DNA of 64,000 bases. Origin: Bradyrhizobium canariense (GTDB taxonomy: Bacteria > Pseudomonadota > Alphaproteobacteria > Rhizobiales > Xanthobacteraceae). The notes under the pieces were generated by a model. It was not told the DNA's origin and searched no databases. It was given only the letters and a program-made list of their open reading frames with translations. A program made the translations under genes and the position numbers. The stretch spans positions 4,216,001-4,280,000 of the forward strand of contig NZ_LT629750.1 of assembly GCF_900105125.1 (NCBI RefSeq), read 5' to 3'. The number at the start of each line of letters is the position of its first letter. Position 1 is the stretch's first letter. This document shows positions 17,847 through 26,716 of the stretch, piece by piece.

Positions 17847-18674
17847 TTAATGCCCGCTGAATGCAGGTTTGCGTTTATCGATGAAGGCACGCACCGCTTC
17901 CTTGTGATCGGTCGTCCGTGCCGCGCGCACCATGTTGTCGGCCTCCTGATCCATCGAATCGAGAAAGTCCGAAGTCACGGCGTGGTCGAGATTGTCCTTG
18001 ATGTAGGCCAGGGCGATCGACGGGCCCTCGGCCAGAGACTTCGCCAGCGCAAAGGCTGTCTCGCGAAGTTCGGCATCCGGCACAACGCGGTTGACGAGAC
18101 CAAGCATCTCGCAGCGACGCGCGTCGATCCGTTCCGACAGGAACATCAGTTCGCGCGCCCGCGATGTTCCCGCAAGCCGCGTCAGCAACCAGGCGATGCC
18201 GTAATCGCCCGTCAGTCCGATGCGGGCATATCCCGTGGTCATGATCGCAGATTCGCCGGCGATGCGGATGTCGCAGGCCAGCGCGAGCGCAAGCCCGGCG
18301 CCTGCCGCAGGCCCGGGCAGTGCGGCAATCGTCGGTTTCCTCACCGCCACAAGCGCGCCGGTCAGGGTGCGCTGCTTTATTCGCAGGTCGGCGACGCGCT
18401 GTTCGATCGGCACTTCCGCCTTGGTTGCATTGCTCCCCATGCCCTTGACATCGCCTCCGGCGCAAAAGGCGGTGCCGGCGCCGGTGATCAGCAGCGCGCC
18501 GACCTTCGGATCATCGCCGCATTGCTTGATCACGCGCCGCAATGCGGGTGTCAGGCGGTCGGAGAGGGCGTTGCGTGCCTCGGGGCGGTTGAGCGTGATG
18601 AGCGCGACCCGGTCCCTGATTTCGCATAATAGCTCGCTCGTGCCGGTATCGACCTCGATCCGTTCTTCCGCCAT
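17847..18674 (-). CDS. Enoyl-CoA hydratase/isomerase family protein
   Basis: Third crotonase-fold protein of the island, 275 residues. LITLNRPEARNALSDRL is the family N-terminal block, GAGTAFCAGGDVKGMG supplies the first oxyanion strand, and LPGPAAGAGLALALACDIR the second. The segment after it reads TTGYARIGLTGDYG, where the two hydratase glutamates are missing (GAGLALALA and ARIGLTGD), a pattern common in isomerase- or hydrolase-like crotonases. The ATG at 18674 has GGGAG 8 bases upstream and is preferred to a longer start. It lies 20 bp before the atypical SDR gene, in the same leftward unit. Confidence 0.88.
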   Translation of the reverse strand: MAEERIEVDTGTSELLCEIRDRVALITLNRPEARNALSDRLTPALRRVIKQCGDDPKVGALLITGAGTAFCAGGDVKGMGSNATKAEVPIEQRVADLRIKQRTLTGALVAVRKPTIAALPGPAAGAGLALALACDIRIAGESAIMTTGYARIGLTGDYGIAWLLTRLAGTSRARELMFLSERIDARRCEMLGLVNRVVPDAELRETAFALAKSLAEGPSIALAYIKDNLDHAVTSDFLDSMDQEADNMVRAARTTDHKEAVRAFIDKRKPAFSGH

Positions 18675-18735
18675 GCCCGCTGCTCCCGTTTTAATCCTGT
18701 CGATTATTGACGCGCGGACCACCGAAACAGGAAGT

Positions 18736-19740
18736 TCACGCGACTTTCAAAGCCGCTTTGCTTTCGGCACCGAGCAAACCCGTCAGCCGGTCCCTGATCA
18801 GGCGCTCGGCGTCCGCCATGATGCGATCGATCAGTTCCTTGACCGTCGGGATGTCGTGGATGAGTCCGACCACCATGCCGCAGCTCCACGCACCGGCGTC
18901 CATGTCGCCATCGACCATGACCTTGGGATAGACTCCCGCAACCTCGTCGTGAATGTCGGCGATCTGGAGCTTGCCGCCCTTCTCGCGTTCGATTTCCAGC
19001 AGCCGTTCGACGCCGGCGTTCTTGAGTACGCGCTCGGTGTTCCTCAGCGCGCGCATGACAAGGCGGGTGTCGAGTTCGGAAGCGCCGACGATGGCCTTCT
19101 TTACATTCTCGTGCACCGGCGCTTCCTTGGTGGCGATGAAGCGCGTTCCCATGTTCATGCCGGCGGCGCCGAGCGCCAGCGCGGCCACCAGACTTCGTGC
19201 ATCGGCCATGCCACCCGAGGCAACGAATGGTATCTTCAGTTCTTCCGCTGCACGCGGCAGCAGGATCATGTTGGGCATGTCGTCTTCGCCGGGATGTCCG
19301 CCGCATTCAAAGCCGTCGACGCTGACGGCATCGCAGCCGATCTGCTCGGCCTTCAGCGAGTGCCGAACCGACGTGCATTTGTGGATGACCTTGATGCCGC
19401 CAGCCTTTAACGCCGGCATGAGTTGCTCCGGGCTGCGCCCGGCGGTTTCCACGATCCTGATCCCACCTTCCCTGATCGCCGCGATGTATTCCGGATAGGG
19501 CGGCGCGCTAAACGTCGGCAGAAAGGTCAGGTTCACACCAAACGGCTTGTCCGTCAGGTCGTGGCAGCGGGCGATTTCCTTCGCCAGTAATTCCGGCGTC
19601 CTCTGCGTCAATCCGGTAATGATCCCGAGGCCGCCGGCATTCGACACTGCAGCGGCGAGCTCTGCAAACCCGACATAATGCATTCCGCCCTGGATAATCG
19701 GATGTTCGATGCCGAACATTTCAGTGATTGCTGTTTTCAC
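18736..19740 (-). CDS. NAD(P)H-dependent flavin oxidoreductase / nitronate monooxygenase family
   Basis: FMN-binding TIM-barrel protein of the 2-nitropropane dioxygenase family, 334 residues. Diagnostic segments are HPIIQGGMHYVGFAELAAA at the N terminus, NAGGLGIITG, the glycine-rich VSVDGFECGGHPGED (about residues 145-160), and the phosphate-binding ASGGMADARSLVAALALGA with GMNMGTRF. The start is GTG 19740, with GGGAG 6 bases upstream. Members include nitronate monooxygenases, but also NADH:quinone reductases and enoyl reductases of catabolic clusters. In an acyl-CoA operon a reductase role is at least as likely as nitronate oxidation. Confidence 0.87.
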   Translation of the reverse strand: MKTAITEMFGIEHPIIQGGMHYVGFAELAAAVSNAGGLGIITGLTQRTPELLAKEIARCHDLTDKPFGVNLTFLPTFSAPPYPEYIAAIREGGIRIVETAGRSPEQLMPALKAGGIKVIHKCTSVRHSLKAEQIGCDAVSVDGFECGGHPGEDDMPNMILLPRAAEELKIPFVASGGMADARSLVAALALGAAGMNMGTRFIATKEAPVHENVKKAIVGASELDTRLVMRALRNTERVLKNAGVERLLEIEREKGGKLQIADIHDEVAGVYPKVMVDGDMDAGAWSCGMVVGLIHDIPTVKELIDRIMADAERLIRDRLTGLLGAESKAALKVA

Positions 19741-19768
19741 GAATGGCTCCCGTCTGTCTGCGCTGAGG

Positions 19769-20956
19769 TCAATGGACGATTTCGAGCAGGCCCGCGGCTC
19801 CCATGCCGCCACCGACGCACATGGTGACAACGGCGTATTTCGCCTTGCGCCGGCGGCCCTCGATCAGCGCATGCCCGGTCAGGCGCGCGCCGGTCATGCC
19901 GTAGGGATGACCGACCGCGATCGAACCGCCGTTCACGTTGAGCATTTCCGGATCGATGCCGAGCTTGTCGCGGCAGTAGATCACCTGTACCGCAAAAGCC
20001 TCGTTCAGCTCCCAGAGATCGATGTCGTCGACCGAGAGCCCATGCCGCTTGAGAAGACGCGGCACCGCGTAGACGGGACCGACGCCCATCTCGTCGGGCT
20101 CGCAGCCTGCCGCGACGAAGCCGCGGAAGATACCGAGCGGCTTCAGGCCTTTTTGCGCGGCAAGCTTGTCGCTCATGATGACCGCGGCGCTTGCGCCGTC
20201 CGAGAGCTGGCTGGCGTTGCCACCGGTGATGGTGAAACCCGGCCCCTTGGCCGGCTTGACGCTGGCAAGACCTTCGGCGGTCGTATCGGGACGCGGACCT
20301 TCGTCCGCCGCAAGCGTCACCTGCTTGTAGGATACCGCACCGGTCGCCTTGTCCGTGATCGCCATGGTGGTCTTGATCGGCGCCAGTTCGTCGTTGAAAC
20401 GACCGCCCTGCTGGGCCGATGCGGTCCGGCGCTGGCTCTCCAGGCTGTATTCGTCCTGACGCTCCCTGGAGATATCGTAACGCTTCGCCACGATTTCGGC
20501 GGTGTCCAGCATCGCCATGTAGGCGTCGCCCTTGATGGCGAGCAGTTCCGGATCGACGGCATGAAACATATTCATCTGGTTGTTCTGCACCAGGCTGATG
20601 GATTCGCCGCCGCCGCCGACAGCCACCGCAACGCCATCGAAGATCACCGAGCGCGCGGCGAGCGCGATCGCCTGCAGGCCGGAGGCGCATTGCCGATCGA
20701 TGGTGGTTCCGGCGACGCTCACCGGAAGTCCGGCACGCAGCAGCGCCTTGCGCGCGATGTTGCCGCCGGTGGTGCCCTGCTGCATGGCGCAACCCATCAC
20801 GACATCCTCTACCTCGGCGCCTTCGATGTTCGCTCGCGACAAGGCCGAGGAGATGGCGTGCCCCAGCATGGTCGCGCCTTCGGTATTGTTGAGCGCTCCC
20901 TTGTAGGCCTTGCCGATCGGCGTGCGGGCCGTCGAGACGATCACTGCATCAGTCAT
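19769..20956 (-). CDS. Acetyl-CoA C-acetyltransferase (thiolase)
   Basis: Thiolase that cleaves 3-ketoacyl-CoA, the final step of a beta-oxidation-like spiral. The nucleophilic cysteine is in [11 protein letters not shown] (about residue 89). The catalytic histidine is in [18 protein letters not shown], and the second catalytic cysteine in [15 protein letters not shown] near the C terminus. HPYG replaces the usual HPLG or HPIG. 395 residues is normal. It starts 4 bp after the upstream acyl-CoA dehydrogenase stop, so coupling is tight. The nearby hydratases, dehydrogenases and ligase make a complete ring- or chain-shortening set. Confidence 0.93.
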   Translation of the reverse strand: MTDAVIVSTARTPIGKAYKGALNNTEGATMLGHAISSALSRANIEGAEVEDVVMGCAMQQGTTGGNIARKALLRAGLPVSVAGTTIDRQCASGLQAIALAARSVIFDGVAVAVGGGGESISLVQNNQMNMFHAVDPELLAIKGDAYMAMLDTAEIVAKRYDISRERQDEYSLESQRRTASAQQGGRFNDELAPIKTTMAITDKATGAVSYKQVTLAADEGPRPDTTAEGLASVKPAKGPGFTITGGNASQLSDGASAAVIMSDKLAAQKGLKPLGIFRGFVAAGCEPDEMGVGPVYAVPRLLKRHGLSVDDIDLWELNEAFAVQVIYCRDKLGIDPEMLNVNGGSIAVGHPYGMTGARLTGHALIEGRRRKAKYAVVTMCVGGGMGAAGLLEIVH

Positions 20957-20959
20957 TTC

Positions 20960-22153
20960 TCACCTGTGGTTGGACGCGACATCGAATGCCGCTTCTGACG
21001 AGACATCGGAATCATTTTGGGAATCATTTTGCTGCGCGTACCGCATCAGATGATAGGTGGGATCACCGAACTGGACATTGATGGACGCGATCCGCTTGAA
21101 GTAGTGACCGACGTTGAGCTCGTCGCTCATGCCCATGCCGCCATGAAGCTGGATGGCCTGCTCGGCGACGAAGCGTGCGGCAGAGCCGACTTTCGACTTT
21201 GCGCCGGACGCCAGTTTCGAGACGTGCGGATCCCTCTTCACCAGGCTGAGATTCAAATGCTGGGTCAACGAGATCGACTCTTCGAGCGCGATGAACATAT
21301 CGACCATGCGGTGCTGCAACACCTGAAACGACCCGAGCGCAACGCCGAACTGCTTGCGCATCTTGCTGTATTCGAGCGTCGCCGAATTTAGCTGACTCAT
21401 CGCACCAACGGCTTCGGCACAGAGTGCCGCGATAGCGCGATCACGGCAGGCTTCCAGCGCGGTGACGCCCTCGCCTTCCATGCCGAGCAATTGGTCGGCC
21501 GGGACATGCACGTTCATCAATGTGATTTCGGCGGCGCGCCGGCCATCGATTGTCTTGAAGCTCTGCAGGTGCAGATTGGCCGATTGTCGATCGACCACAA
21601 ACAGGCTCACGCCGCTGCGATCGCGCGGGCCACGCGATGTCCGCGCCGAGACGATCAGCTTGTCGGCCCATGGCGCGCCAATCACCGCTGCCTTGGTGCC
21701 GCTCAGAACATAGCTATCGCCGTGCCGCCGCGCCGTGCTCGTGACGTTATTCAAATCGTAGCGCGAGCGTCCCTCCGCCCAGGCCAGCGCCCATATCTCT
21801 TCACCGGCCATGATCTGCGGCAGGAACGCATCGCGCTGCGCCTGCGAGCCGGCTTCCTCGATCAGTCCGCCCGCGAGCGCCACGGTCTCGAAATAGGGTT
21901 CGACCACCAGATTGCGGCCGAACTCCTGCATGACGATCATGGTCGACAGCAGTCCGCCGCCAAGACCACCGGAACTTTCCTGGAACGGCGCCGCGCACAG
22001 GCCAAGCTCGGCAAAAGCATTCCAGTGCTTGCGGCTCCATCCCGCGTCAGTTGCGATGATCTCGCGGCGCGCATCGAAATCGTATTGGTCGCGCAGCAGC
22101 CGCTGAATGCTGCCTCGAAGTAATTCCTGTTCTTCCGTAAACCTGATGTCCAT
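20960..22153 (-). CDS. Acyl-CoA dehydrogenase, PimD-like small subunit
   Basis: FAD-dependent acyl-CoA dehydrogenase, 397 residues, with the N-terminal helical domain (RFTEEQELLRGSIQRLL), the middle barrel (WALAWAEGRSRYDL, YVLSGTKAAVIGAPWADKL) and the C-terminal helical domain ending FGDPTYHLMRYA. The middle-domain FAD/substrate loop is looser than in fatty acyl enzymes, which resembles PimD, the small subunit of pimeloyl-CoA dehydrogenase, and steroid-type FadE partners. The Glu of the canonical Y-E-G-T motif is absent (QFGDPT). It is adjacent to a large-subunit paralogue, so the active enzyme is probably a heteromer. The N terminus ATG at 22153 is unambiguous. Confidence 0.9.
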   Translation of the reverse strand: MDIRFTEEQELLRGSIQRLLRDQYDFDARREIIATDAGWSRKHWNAFAELGLCAAPFQESSGGLGGGLLSTMIVMQEFGRNLVVEPYFETVALAGGLIEEAGSQAQRDAFLPQIMAGEEIWALAWAEGRSRYDLNNVTSTARRHGDSYVLSGTKAAVIGAPWADKLIVSARTSRGPRDRSGVSLFVVDRQSANLHLQSFKTIDGRRAAEITLMNVHVPADQLLGMEGEGVTALEACRDRAIAALCAEAVGAMSQLNSATLEYSKMRKQFGVALGSFQVLQHRMVDMFIALEESISLTQHLNLSLVKRDPHVSKLASGAKSKVGSAARFVAEQAIQLHGGMGMSDELNVGHYFKRIASINVQFGDPTYHLMRYAQQNDSQNDSDVSSEAAFDVASNHR

Positions 22154-22174
22154 CGGACGCCTCGTGCGATGCGG

Positions 22175-23356
22175 TTACAGACCCAGCACCGCTTTTGCGA
22201 TGATATTGCGCTGGATCTCGTTCGAACCGCCGTAGATGCTGAGCTTGCGTGAATTCAGATATTTCTCGGATGCGGTGTGCCCGTAATCCGGCCCCGGCAT
22301 GAAATGATTGCCGCCTGCCGGATGTTCGCGAATGGCCAGACCGTAATTGCCGAGCGCGCGGTGGGTCAGGTCGGTGATGCGCTGGAATATCTCGGTGCCC
22401 CTGATCTTGAACAGCGAGGCCGCGGGCCCTGGATCGATGCCGCGTGACATCTGGGCAACCACGCGGAGCTCGGTCGCCTCCAGCGCGAGCAGATCGAGCT
22501 CGACGCGCGCAATGTCCCTGATGAATTCACCGAAGGCCGGATCGTCCTCGGCGATCTCGGCCTTCACGATCTGTTTGAGGCCGTTGAGGTAACGCGTCGA
22601 ACGACCGATGCCGGCCATGCTGGTGCGCTCGTTGCCGAGCAGGAACTTCGCGTAGGTCCAGCCCTTGTTTTCTTCACCGATCAGGTTCTCGACGGGGACG
22701 CGCACGTCTTCGAGGAAAACGTCGTTGACCTCGTGCGATCCATCGATGGTGATGATCGGACGCACGGTGACCCCGGGCGACGTCATGTCGATCAGGAGGA
22801 ATGAGATGCCCGCCTGAGCCTTTGCGGTGGGATCCGTGCGCACCAGACAGAAGATCCAGTCCGCGTGCTGCGCCAGCGTCGTCCAGGTCTTGTGGCCGCT
22901 GACGATGTAGTGGTCGCCATCCCGCACCGCCTTGGTGCGCACCGATGCGAGGTCAGATCCCGAGCCCGGCTCCGAATACCCCTGACACCACCAATCCTCG
23001 CCCGACAGGATTCGCGGCAGGAACTTCCTCTTCTGCGCATCGCTACCGAATGTGTAGATGACCGGGCCGACCATGGTGACGCTGAATGCAAGCGGCGGCA
23101 GCGTGCCGGCGCGCGAGGTCTCCTGTTCAAAGATGAAGCGCTGCGTGATCGACCACCCGGGCCCGCCATATTCTTTCGGCCAAAGCGGCGCGATCCATCC
23201 CTTTTTGTGGAGGATCCGGTGCCACAGCAGCATCTGCTCCTTGGTCAGGTCGGTCTCGGGATTGGGAACGCGCATTTCCGGCGGATAGTTCGCCGCGATG
23301 AAAGCGCGCACCTCGTCGCGAAACGCGGCCTCCTCGCTGGAAAGGCTCAGTTCCAC
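22175..23356 (-). CDS. Acyl-CoA dehydrogenase, PimC-like large subunit
   Basis: FAD-dependent acyl-CoA dehydrogenase of 393 residues. Conserved blocks are KKGWIAPLWPKEYGGPGWS, the FAD loop WWCQGYSEPGSGSDLAS, and GHKTWTTLAQHADWIFCLVR. HEVNDVFLEDVRVP, NLIGEENKGWTYAKFLLGNER and the C-terminal IYGGSNEIQRNIIAKAVLGL complete the set. These closely resemble PimC, the large subunit of pimeloyl-CoA dehydrogenase in Rhodopseudomonas. The start is GTG 23356 with GGGAG 7 bases upstream; a longer frame would overlap the preceding SDR gene. Paired with the small subunit 21 bp downstream. The family is clear; the acyl chain (dicarboxylic, alicyclic or other) is not. Confidence 0.9.
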   Translation of the reverse strand: MELSLSSEEAAFRDEVRAFIAANYPPEMRVPNPETDLTKEQMLLWHRILHKKGWIAPLWPKEYGGPGWSITQRFIFEQETSRAGTLPPLAFSVTMVGPVIYTFGSDAQKRKFLPRILSGEDWWCQGYSEPGSGSDLASVRTKAVRDGDHYIVSGHKTWTTLAQHADWIFCLVRTDPTAKAQAGISFLLIDMTSPGVTVRPIITIDGSHEVNDVFLEDVRVPVENLIGEENKGWTYAKFLLGNERTSMAGIGRSTRYLNGLKQIVKAEIAEDDPAFGEFIRDIARVELDLLALEATELRVVAQMSRGIDPGPAASLFKIRGTEIFQRITDLTHRALGNYGLAIREHPAGGNHFMPGPDYGHTASEKYLNSRKLSIYGGSNEIQRNIIAKAVLGL

Positions 23357-23369
23357 AGCAACGCTCCCG

Positions 23370-24107
23370 TTACCACTTCTCGCCGAAGGGACGGATTTCC
23401 AGCTCAAAGGTCCAGGCGCTGCGCGGCTGCTGATAAAGCAGCCAGTAGGATTCCGCGACCGACGACGGCGGCATCAGCAGGTCCGGGTTATTGAGCGCGT
23501 CCGGCCCCAACGCCTCGATCCGTCGCTGGCGCACCCATTCGGTGTCGACCCCGGAATCGATGATGAGATGGGCGACGTGGATGTTTTTGGGACCCAATTC
23601 ACGTGCGGTGGCCTGGGCAACGGCGCGCAGGCCGAACTTGGCGCTGGCGAACGCCGCATAGCCCGTTCCACCGCGCAGGCTGGCGGTCGCGCCGGTGAAG
23701 AAGATATTGCCCTTACCGCGCGGCAACATCAGGCGCGCGGCTTCACGGCCGGCGAGAAAGCCGGAATAGCAGGCCATTTCCCAGACCTTCCGGAACACGC
23801 GCTCGGTGGTGTCCAGAATCGGGAAGTTGACGTTGGCACCGATGTTGAAAATGCAGACTTCGAGCGGAGCGTGTTTATCGGCGTCGGTGAGGAAGGAGAC
23901 GATTTCCTCTTCCTTGCGCGCGTCAAGCGAACGCGCGTGAATTTCTCCGCCCGCAGCCTCGATCTGCTTTACCAGCGGTTCGAGCTTGGCGCCGTTACGG
24001 CGCCCGGCGAACACCGTGAATCCCTCTGAAGCAAACTTCTTTGCGATCTCGCCGCCGATATAGTCGCCGGCGCCGATCACGGCCACGGTCGCGTTTCTCT
24101 TCTGCAA
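23370..24107 (-). CDS. Atypical SDR-family protein lacking catalytic Ser and Tyr
   Basis: SDR fold of 245 residues with the nucleotide motif VIGAGDYIGGE (10-20) and FNIGANV in place of NNAG. The active-site Tyr is Phe153 (FASAK, Lys157 kept), and the Ser position is Ala140 (FFTGATASLRGG). The C terminus FELEIRPFGEKW matches the two other SDR-like proteins of the island. The start is TTG 24107, with GGGAG 7 bases upstream. It lies 75 bp after the acyl-CoA ligase stop and 13 bp before the PimC-like gene, in the same unit. It is closest in sequence to the protein at 25972-26715, so the two are probably duplicates. Confidence 0.85.
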   Translation of the reverse strand: MQKRNATVAVIGAGDYIGGEIAKKFASEGFTVFAGRRNGAKLEPLVKQIEAAGGEIHARSLDARKEEEIVSFLTDADKHAPLEVCIFNIGANVNFPILDTTERVFRKVWEMACYSGFLAGREAARLMLPRGKGNIFFTGATASLRGGTGYAAFASAKFGLRAVAQATARELGPKNIHVAHLIIDSGVDTEWVRQRRIEALGPDALNNPDLLMPPSSVAESYWLLYQQPRSAWTFELEIRPFGEKW

Positions 24108-24182
24108 GGGTCTTCTCCCGGTCAGGTTAAATCTGTCATTTCGGACTGGCTACGGCGTCTTGCCGGCTGATCCCTGTCGCGA

Positions 24183-25775
24183 TCACGCGCCTTGCAGGGA
24201 CTCCGCGAGCTTATGCTTGAGGATCTTGCCGGTCGAGGTTGCGGGCAAGGTATCGAGCACGATGATTTCCGACGGCCGCTTGTACGAAGTAAGCTGCGGA
24301 TTGATGAAAGCCATCAGATCGGCAGCCTGGACCGGCGAGCCCTGCATGAGCTGAACGAAAGCGACGACTTCCTCGTTTCCATTGATGGAGCGGCCCACCA
24401 CGGCGGATTGCACCACATCCTCATGTGAGTTGAGAACGGCTTCGACCTCCGCCGGATAGACGTTAAACCCCGAACGAATGATCATTTCCTTGGTGCGGCC
24501 GACGATATAAAGGCAATCGCCTTCGAAGCGCGCGAGATCGCCGGTGTTGAACCAGCCGTCGGCGTCGATCACTTTTGCCGTGAGCTCCGGCGCCCGGTAA
24601 TAGCCGCGCATCACGTTGCGGCCGCGGACGTGGAGTTCGCCAACCTGTCCGTTCGGCGCCGGTTTTCCGTCCACGGTCTTGATCCGGGCCTCGATGCCCG
24701 GCAGCAGCGTTCCGACCGCCTGATCATTGCGCGGCGCATCGAAGCGCACGCCGGATATGCCCGGCGAACACTCGGTAATGCCGTAGCCGTTTGAAAGTGA
24801 CAGGCCGAATTCCCGCTCGACGCGCGATTTCAGGTCAAGATCGAGCGGAGCACCGGCGACTGCAATCAGGCGCAGCGATCCGCGGTCGAATTGCTTCAGG
24901 CCTGCAACGGTCTTGTATTCCAGCAGGCGCTGATAGGTCGCTGGCACTCCGTTGAGGATGGTGACGCGCTCCTCGGCGATCGCCTTGGCGAGGGCAGCCG
25001 GGTCGTATTTGCTGACCAGGCGGGCCGTCGCGCCGACCATCAGGGTCATGATCAGCAGCGAGATACCGACGATGTGCGAGATCGGCAGCACGATATAGAC
25101 TTTGTCGTCGGCATCCATCCTGCGGAAGTGCGCGGTGGTCTTCGCGCTGATCAGCAGGTTTTCGTGAGTCAGCATCACGCCTTTGGGCGTGCCTGTCGTT
25201 CCCGACGTGTAGATCAGCACCGCAACCTGTTTGGCCGGGTCGGCTTCGACCGGCTCGGCGGTTGCGCTTTCGTTCAACGCGCTGACGCCGATCTCCGCTA
25301 ACGGCCCCAGTTGCCGGATCTCCGCGCCATAGCGCGACGCGTGAGCCGCGGCTTCCTTCGAAACACCGCAGGCGAAAAACATCCGGCGCGCACCGCTGTG
25401 ATCGCGGATCTGATCCAACTCGCGGGCGGACAATCTCGGATTGGCGACGATCGCCCAGGCATCGAGCCGGCTCGCCGCCAACAACAGCCCGGCAAGCGCG
25501 ATGCAGTTTTCGCTGACAATGATCATCCGATCGCTGGCCCTGATGCCGAGCAACGCGAGAACAGTCGCGATCTCGGTGACCCGCCGATCCAGTTCGCGAT
25601 AAGTCCAGGACGCGCCGTCTTCGATCAGCGCCATGCGGTCGGGAAATTCGGCAACATAGCTGTCCGCGACTTGATGAATGCGGCCCGGAAGCCCGGCGAC
25701 AATCTCGGCAAGGTCGATCGGTTCCGACAATTTCGCCAACGCCAACCTCCCGATGTGAATCGCGCCGCCTTTCAT
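24183..25775 (-). CDS. Acyl-CoA ligase (AMP-forming, FadD/class I adenylate-forming)
   Basis: ATP-dependent ligase that makes the acyl-CoA entering the pathway. The P-loop-like motif YTSGTTGTPKGVMLTH is near residues 191-206. The adenylate motif NGYGITECSPG is near 330, WFNTGDLARFEGD near 410, and the hinge GRTKEMIIRSGFNVYPAEVE near 425-445. The catalytic lysine is in TSTGKILKHKL at the C terminus. 530 residues is normal. It is the first gene of a nine-gene leftward unit of about 9.5 kb. A promoter with a palindrome in its spacer lies only about 20-50 bp upstream. Substrate class (aliphatic, alicyclic or aromatic acid) is not decided by sequence. Confidence 0.92.
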   Translation of the reverse strand: MKGGAIHIGRLALAKLSEPIDLAEIVAGLPGRIHQVADSYVAEFPDRMALIEDGASWTYRELDRRVTEIATVLALLGIRASDRMIIVSENCIALAGLLLAASRLDAWAIVANPRLSARELDQIRDHSGARRMFFACGVSKEAAAHASRYGAEIRQLGPLAEIGVSALNESATAEPVEADPAKQVAVLIYTSGTTGTPKGVMLTHENLLISAKTTAHFRRMDADDKVYIVLPISHIVGISLLIMTLMVGATARLVSKYDPAALAKAIAEERVTILNGVPATYQRLLEYKTVAGLKQFDRGSLRLIAVAGAPLDLDLKSRVEREFGLSLSNGYGITECSPGISGVRFDAPRNDQAVGTLLPGIEARIKTVDGKPAPNGQVGELHVRGRNVMRGYYRAPELTAKVIDADGWFNTGDLARFEGDCLYIVGRTKEMIIRSGFNVYPAEVEAVLNSHEDVVQSAVVGRSINGNEEVVAFVQLMQGSPVQAADLMAFINPQLTSYKRPSEIIVLDTLPATSTGKILKHKLAESLQGA

Positions 25776-25795
25776 GCGGCCTTATTCATAGCCTC

Positions 25796-25824
25796 AGTTA
25801 ACGTTCTTTTTTAGAACTCGTCAA
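25796..25824 (-). promoter_or_regulatory. Promoter with palindromic operator, acyl-CoA ligase operon (site A)
   Basis: On the minus strand, -35 TTGACG (25819-25824), a 17-bp spacer and -10-like TTAACT (25796-25801). The spacer holds the palindrome GTTCT-N5-AGAAC (25803-25817). The same arrangement occurs at 29.45 and 31.48 kb. A repressor bound in the spacer would block RNA polymerase. The -10 box is weak (three of six consensus positions). Confidence 0.6.
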
Positions 25825-25931
25825 TCTCTATTCTGGCCGGAGTATCTTCACCGCTTGGTGAGCAACCCCCATCGAAGCCTGTTGATCGCTCCTGATTGAC
25901 AAATCCCATTTACAACGACCGCGAGGCCGGA

Positions 25932-25953
25932 TATCAATATAGTATCAAATAAG
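25932..25953 (+). promoter_or_regulatory. Direct repeat upstream of the rightward SDR gene
   Basis: Two copies of an 11-bp unit lie end to end (TATCAATATAG then TATCAAATAAG), differing at three positions. They finish 18 bp before the ATG of the SDR gene. A TATAGT that could serve as -10 lies across the junction. A one-turn direct repeat is a plausible activator or regulator site, but no partner is known. Confidence 0.25.
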
Positions 25954-25971
25954 AACTTACAGGGAGCGAGG

Positions 25972-26715
25972 ATGGCTAAAAGTCGCGGCGTAGCAATGTT
26001 AGTCGGCGCGGGCGACGCCATCGGCGCGGCCGTCGCCAGGCGCTTTGCCAAGGGCGGTTATACGGTCTGCATTGGCAGGCGTGATGCGGCCAAGTCCCAG
26101 GCATTGGTCGACGAGCTGAAAGCCGAGGGCCACGGCATTCACGCGTTCAGCGTCGACGCCCGTCAGGAAGCTGAAGTTCAGAAGCTGTTTGCCGACGTCG
26201 AACAGAACATCGGGCCGATCGAGGTCTGCCTCTTCAATGCCGGATCGAACGTCAACAAGCCGCTATTGGATACAACCGAGAAACTGTTCTTCAAGGCGTG
26301 GGAACTTGCTTGCTTCGCCGGATTCCTGGTCGGCCGCGAGGCCGCGCGCGTGATGCTTCCGCGCGGGAGGGGAACGATCTTCTTTACCGGCGCGACGGCC
26401 AGCGTCCGTGGCGGCCTGGGTTTTGCGGCATTTTCGTCGGCGAAATTCGGGCTTCGCGCTGTGGCACAGGCGATGGCCCGTGAACTGGGTCCGAAGAACA
26501 TTCACGTCACCCACCTGATCATCGACGCCGGCGTGGATAGCGAGGCTATTCATCAGCGCATGAAAGCGGCGAGAGGGATCGAGGCCAGCGATATCCCGCC
26601 GGACAGCCTGACGAAGACATCTTCCATCGCCGAGGCCTATTGGTTCGCGCATCAGCAAACCAGGGACGGCTGGACCCATGAGCTCGATCTCCGTCCATCG
26701 GTGGAGAAATGGTAA
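25972..26715 (+). CDS. Atypical SDR-family protein lacking catalytic Ser and Tyr
   Basis: SDR fold of 247 residues. The nucleotide motif is LVGAGDAIGAA (residues 10-20), and FNAGSNV keeps the NAG. The catalytic Tyr is replaced by Phe154 (FSSAK, Lys158 kept) and Ser by Ala141 (FFTGATASVRGG). The C terminus LDLRPSVEKW is the same tail as in the two leftward SDR-like proteins. GAGCGAGG lies just before the ATG. It heads a rightward pair with a glutathione S-transferase gene that begins 2 bp after its stop. It diverges from the acyl-CoA ligase operon, sharing a 196-bp regulatory gap. Confidence 0.85.
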   Translation: MAKSRGVAMLVGAGDAIGAAVARRFAKGGYTVCIGRRDAAKSQALVDELKAEGHGIHAFSVDARQEAEVQKLFADVEQNIGPIEVCLFNAGSNVNKPLLDTTEKLFFKAWELACFAGFLVGREAARVMLPRGRGTIFFTGATASVRGGLGFAAFSSAKFGLRAVAQAMARELGPKNIHVTHLIIDAGVDSEAIHQRMKAARGIEASDIPPDSLTKTSSIAEAYWFAHQQTRDGWTHELDLRPSVEKW

Positions 26716-26716
26716 A

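Noticed and set aside
18736..19740. The flavin oxidoreductase as evidence for nitro-compound degradation
   Set aside because: The family is functionally broad and no nitro-related gene is nearby.
19709..20998. 429-codon open frame on the plus strand
   Set aside because: Opposite the thiolase gene; no recognisable fold.
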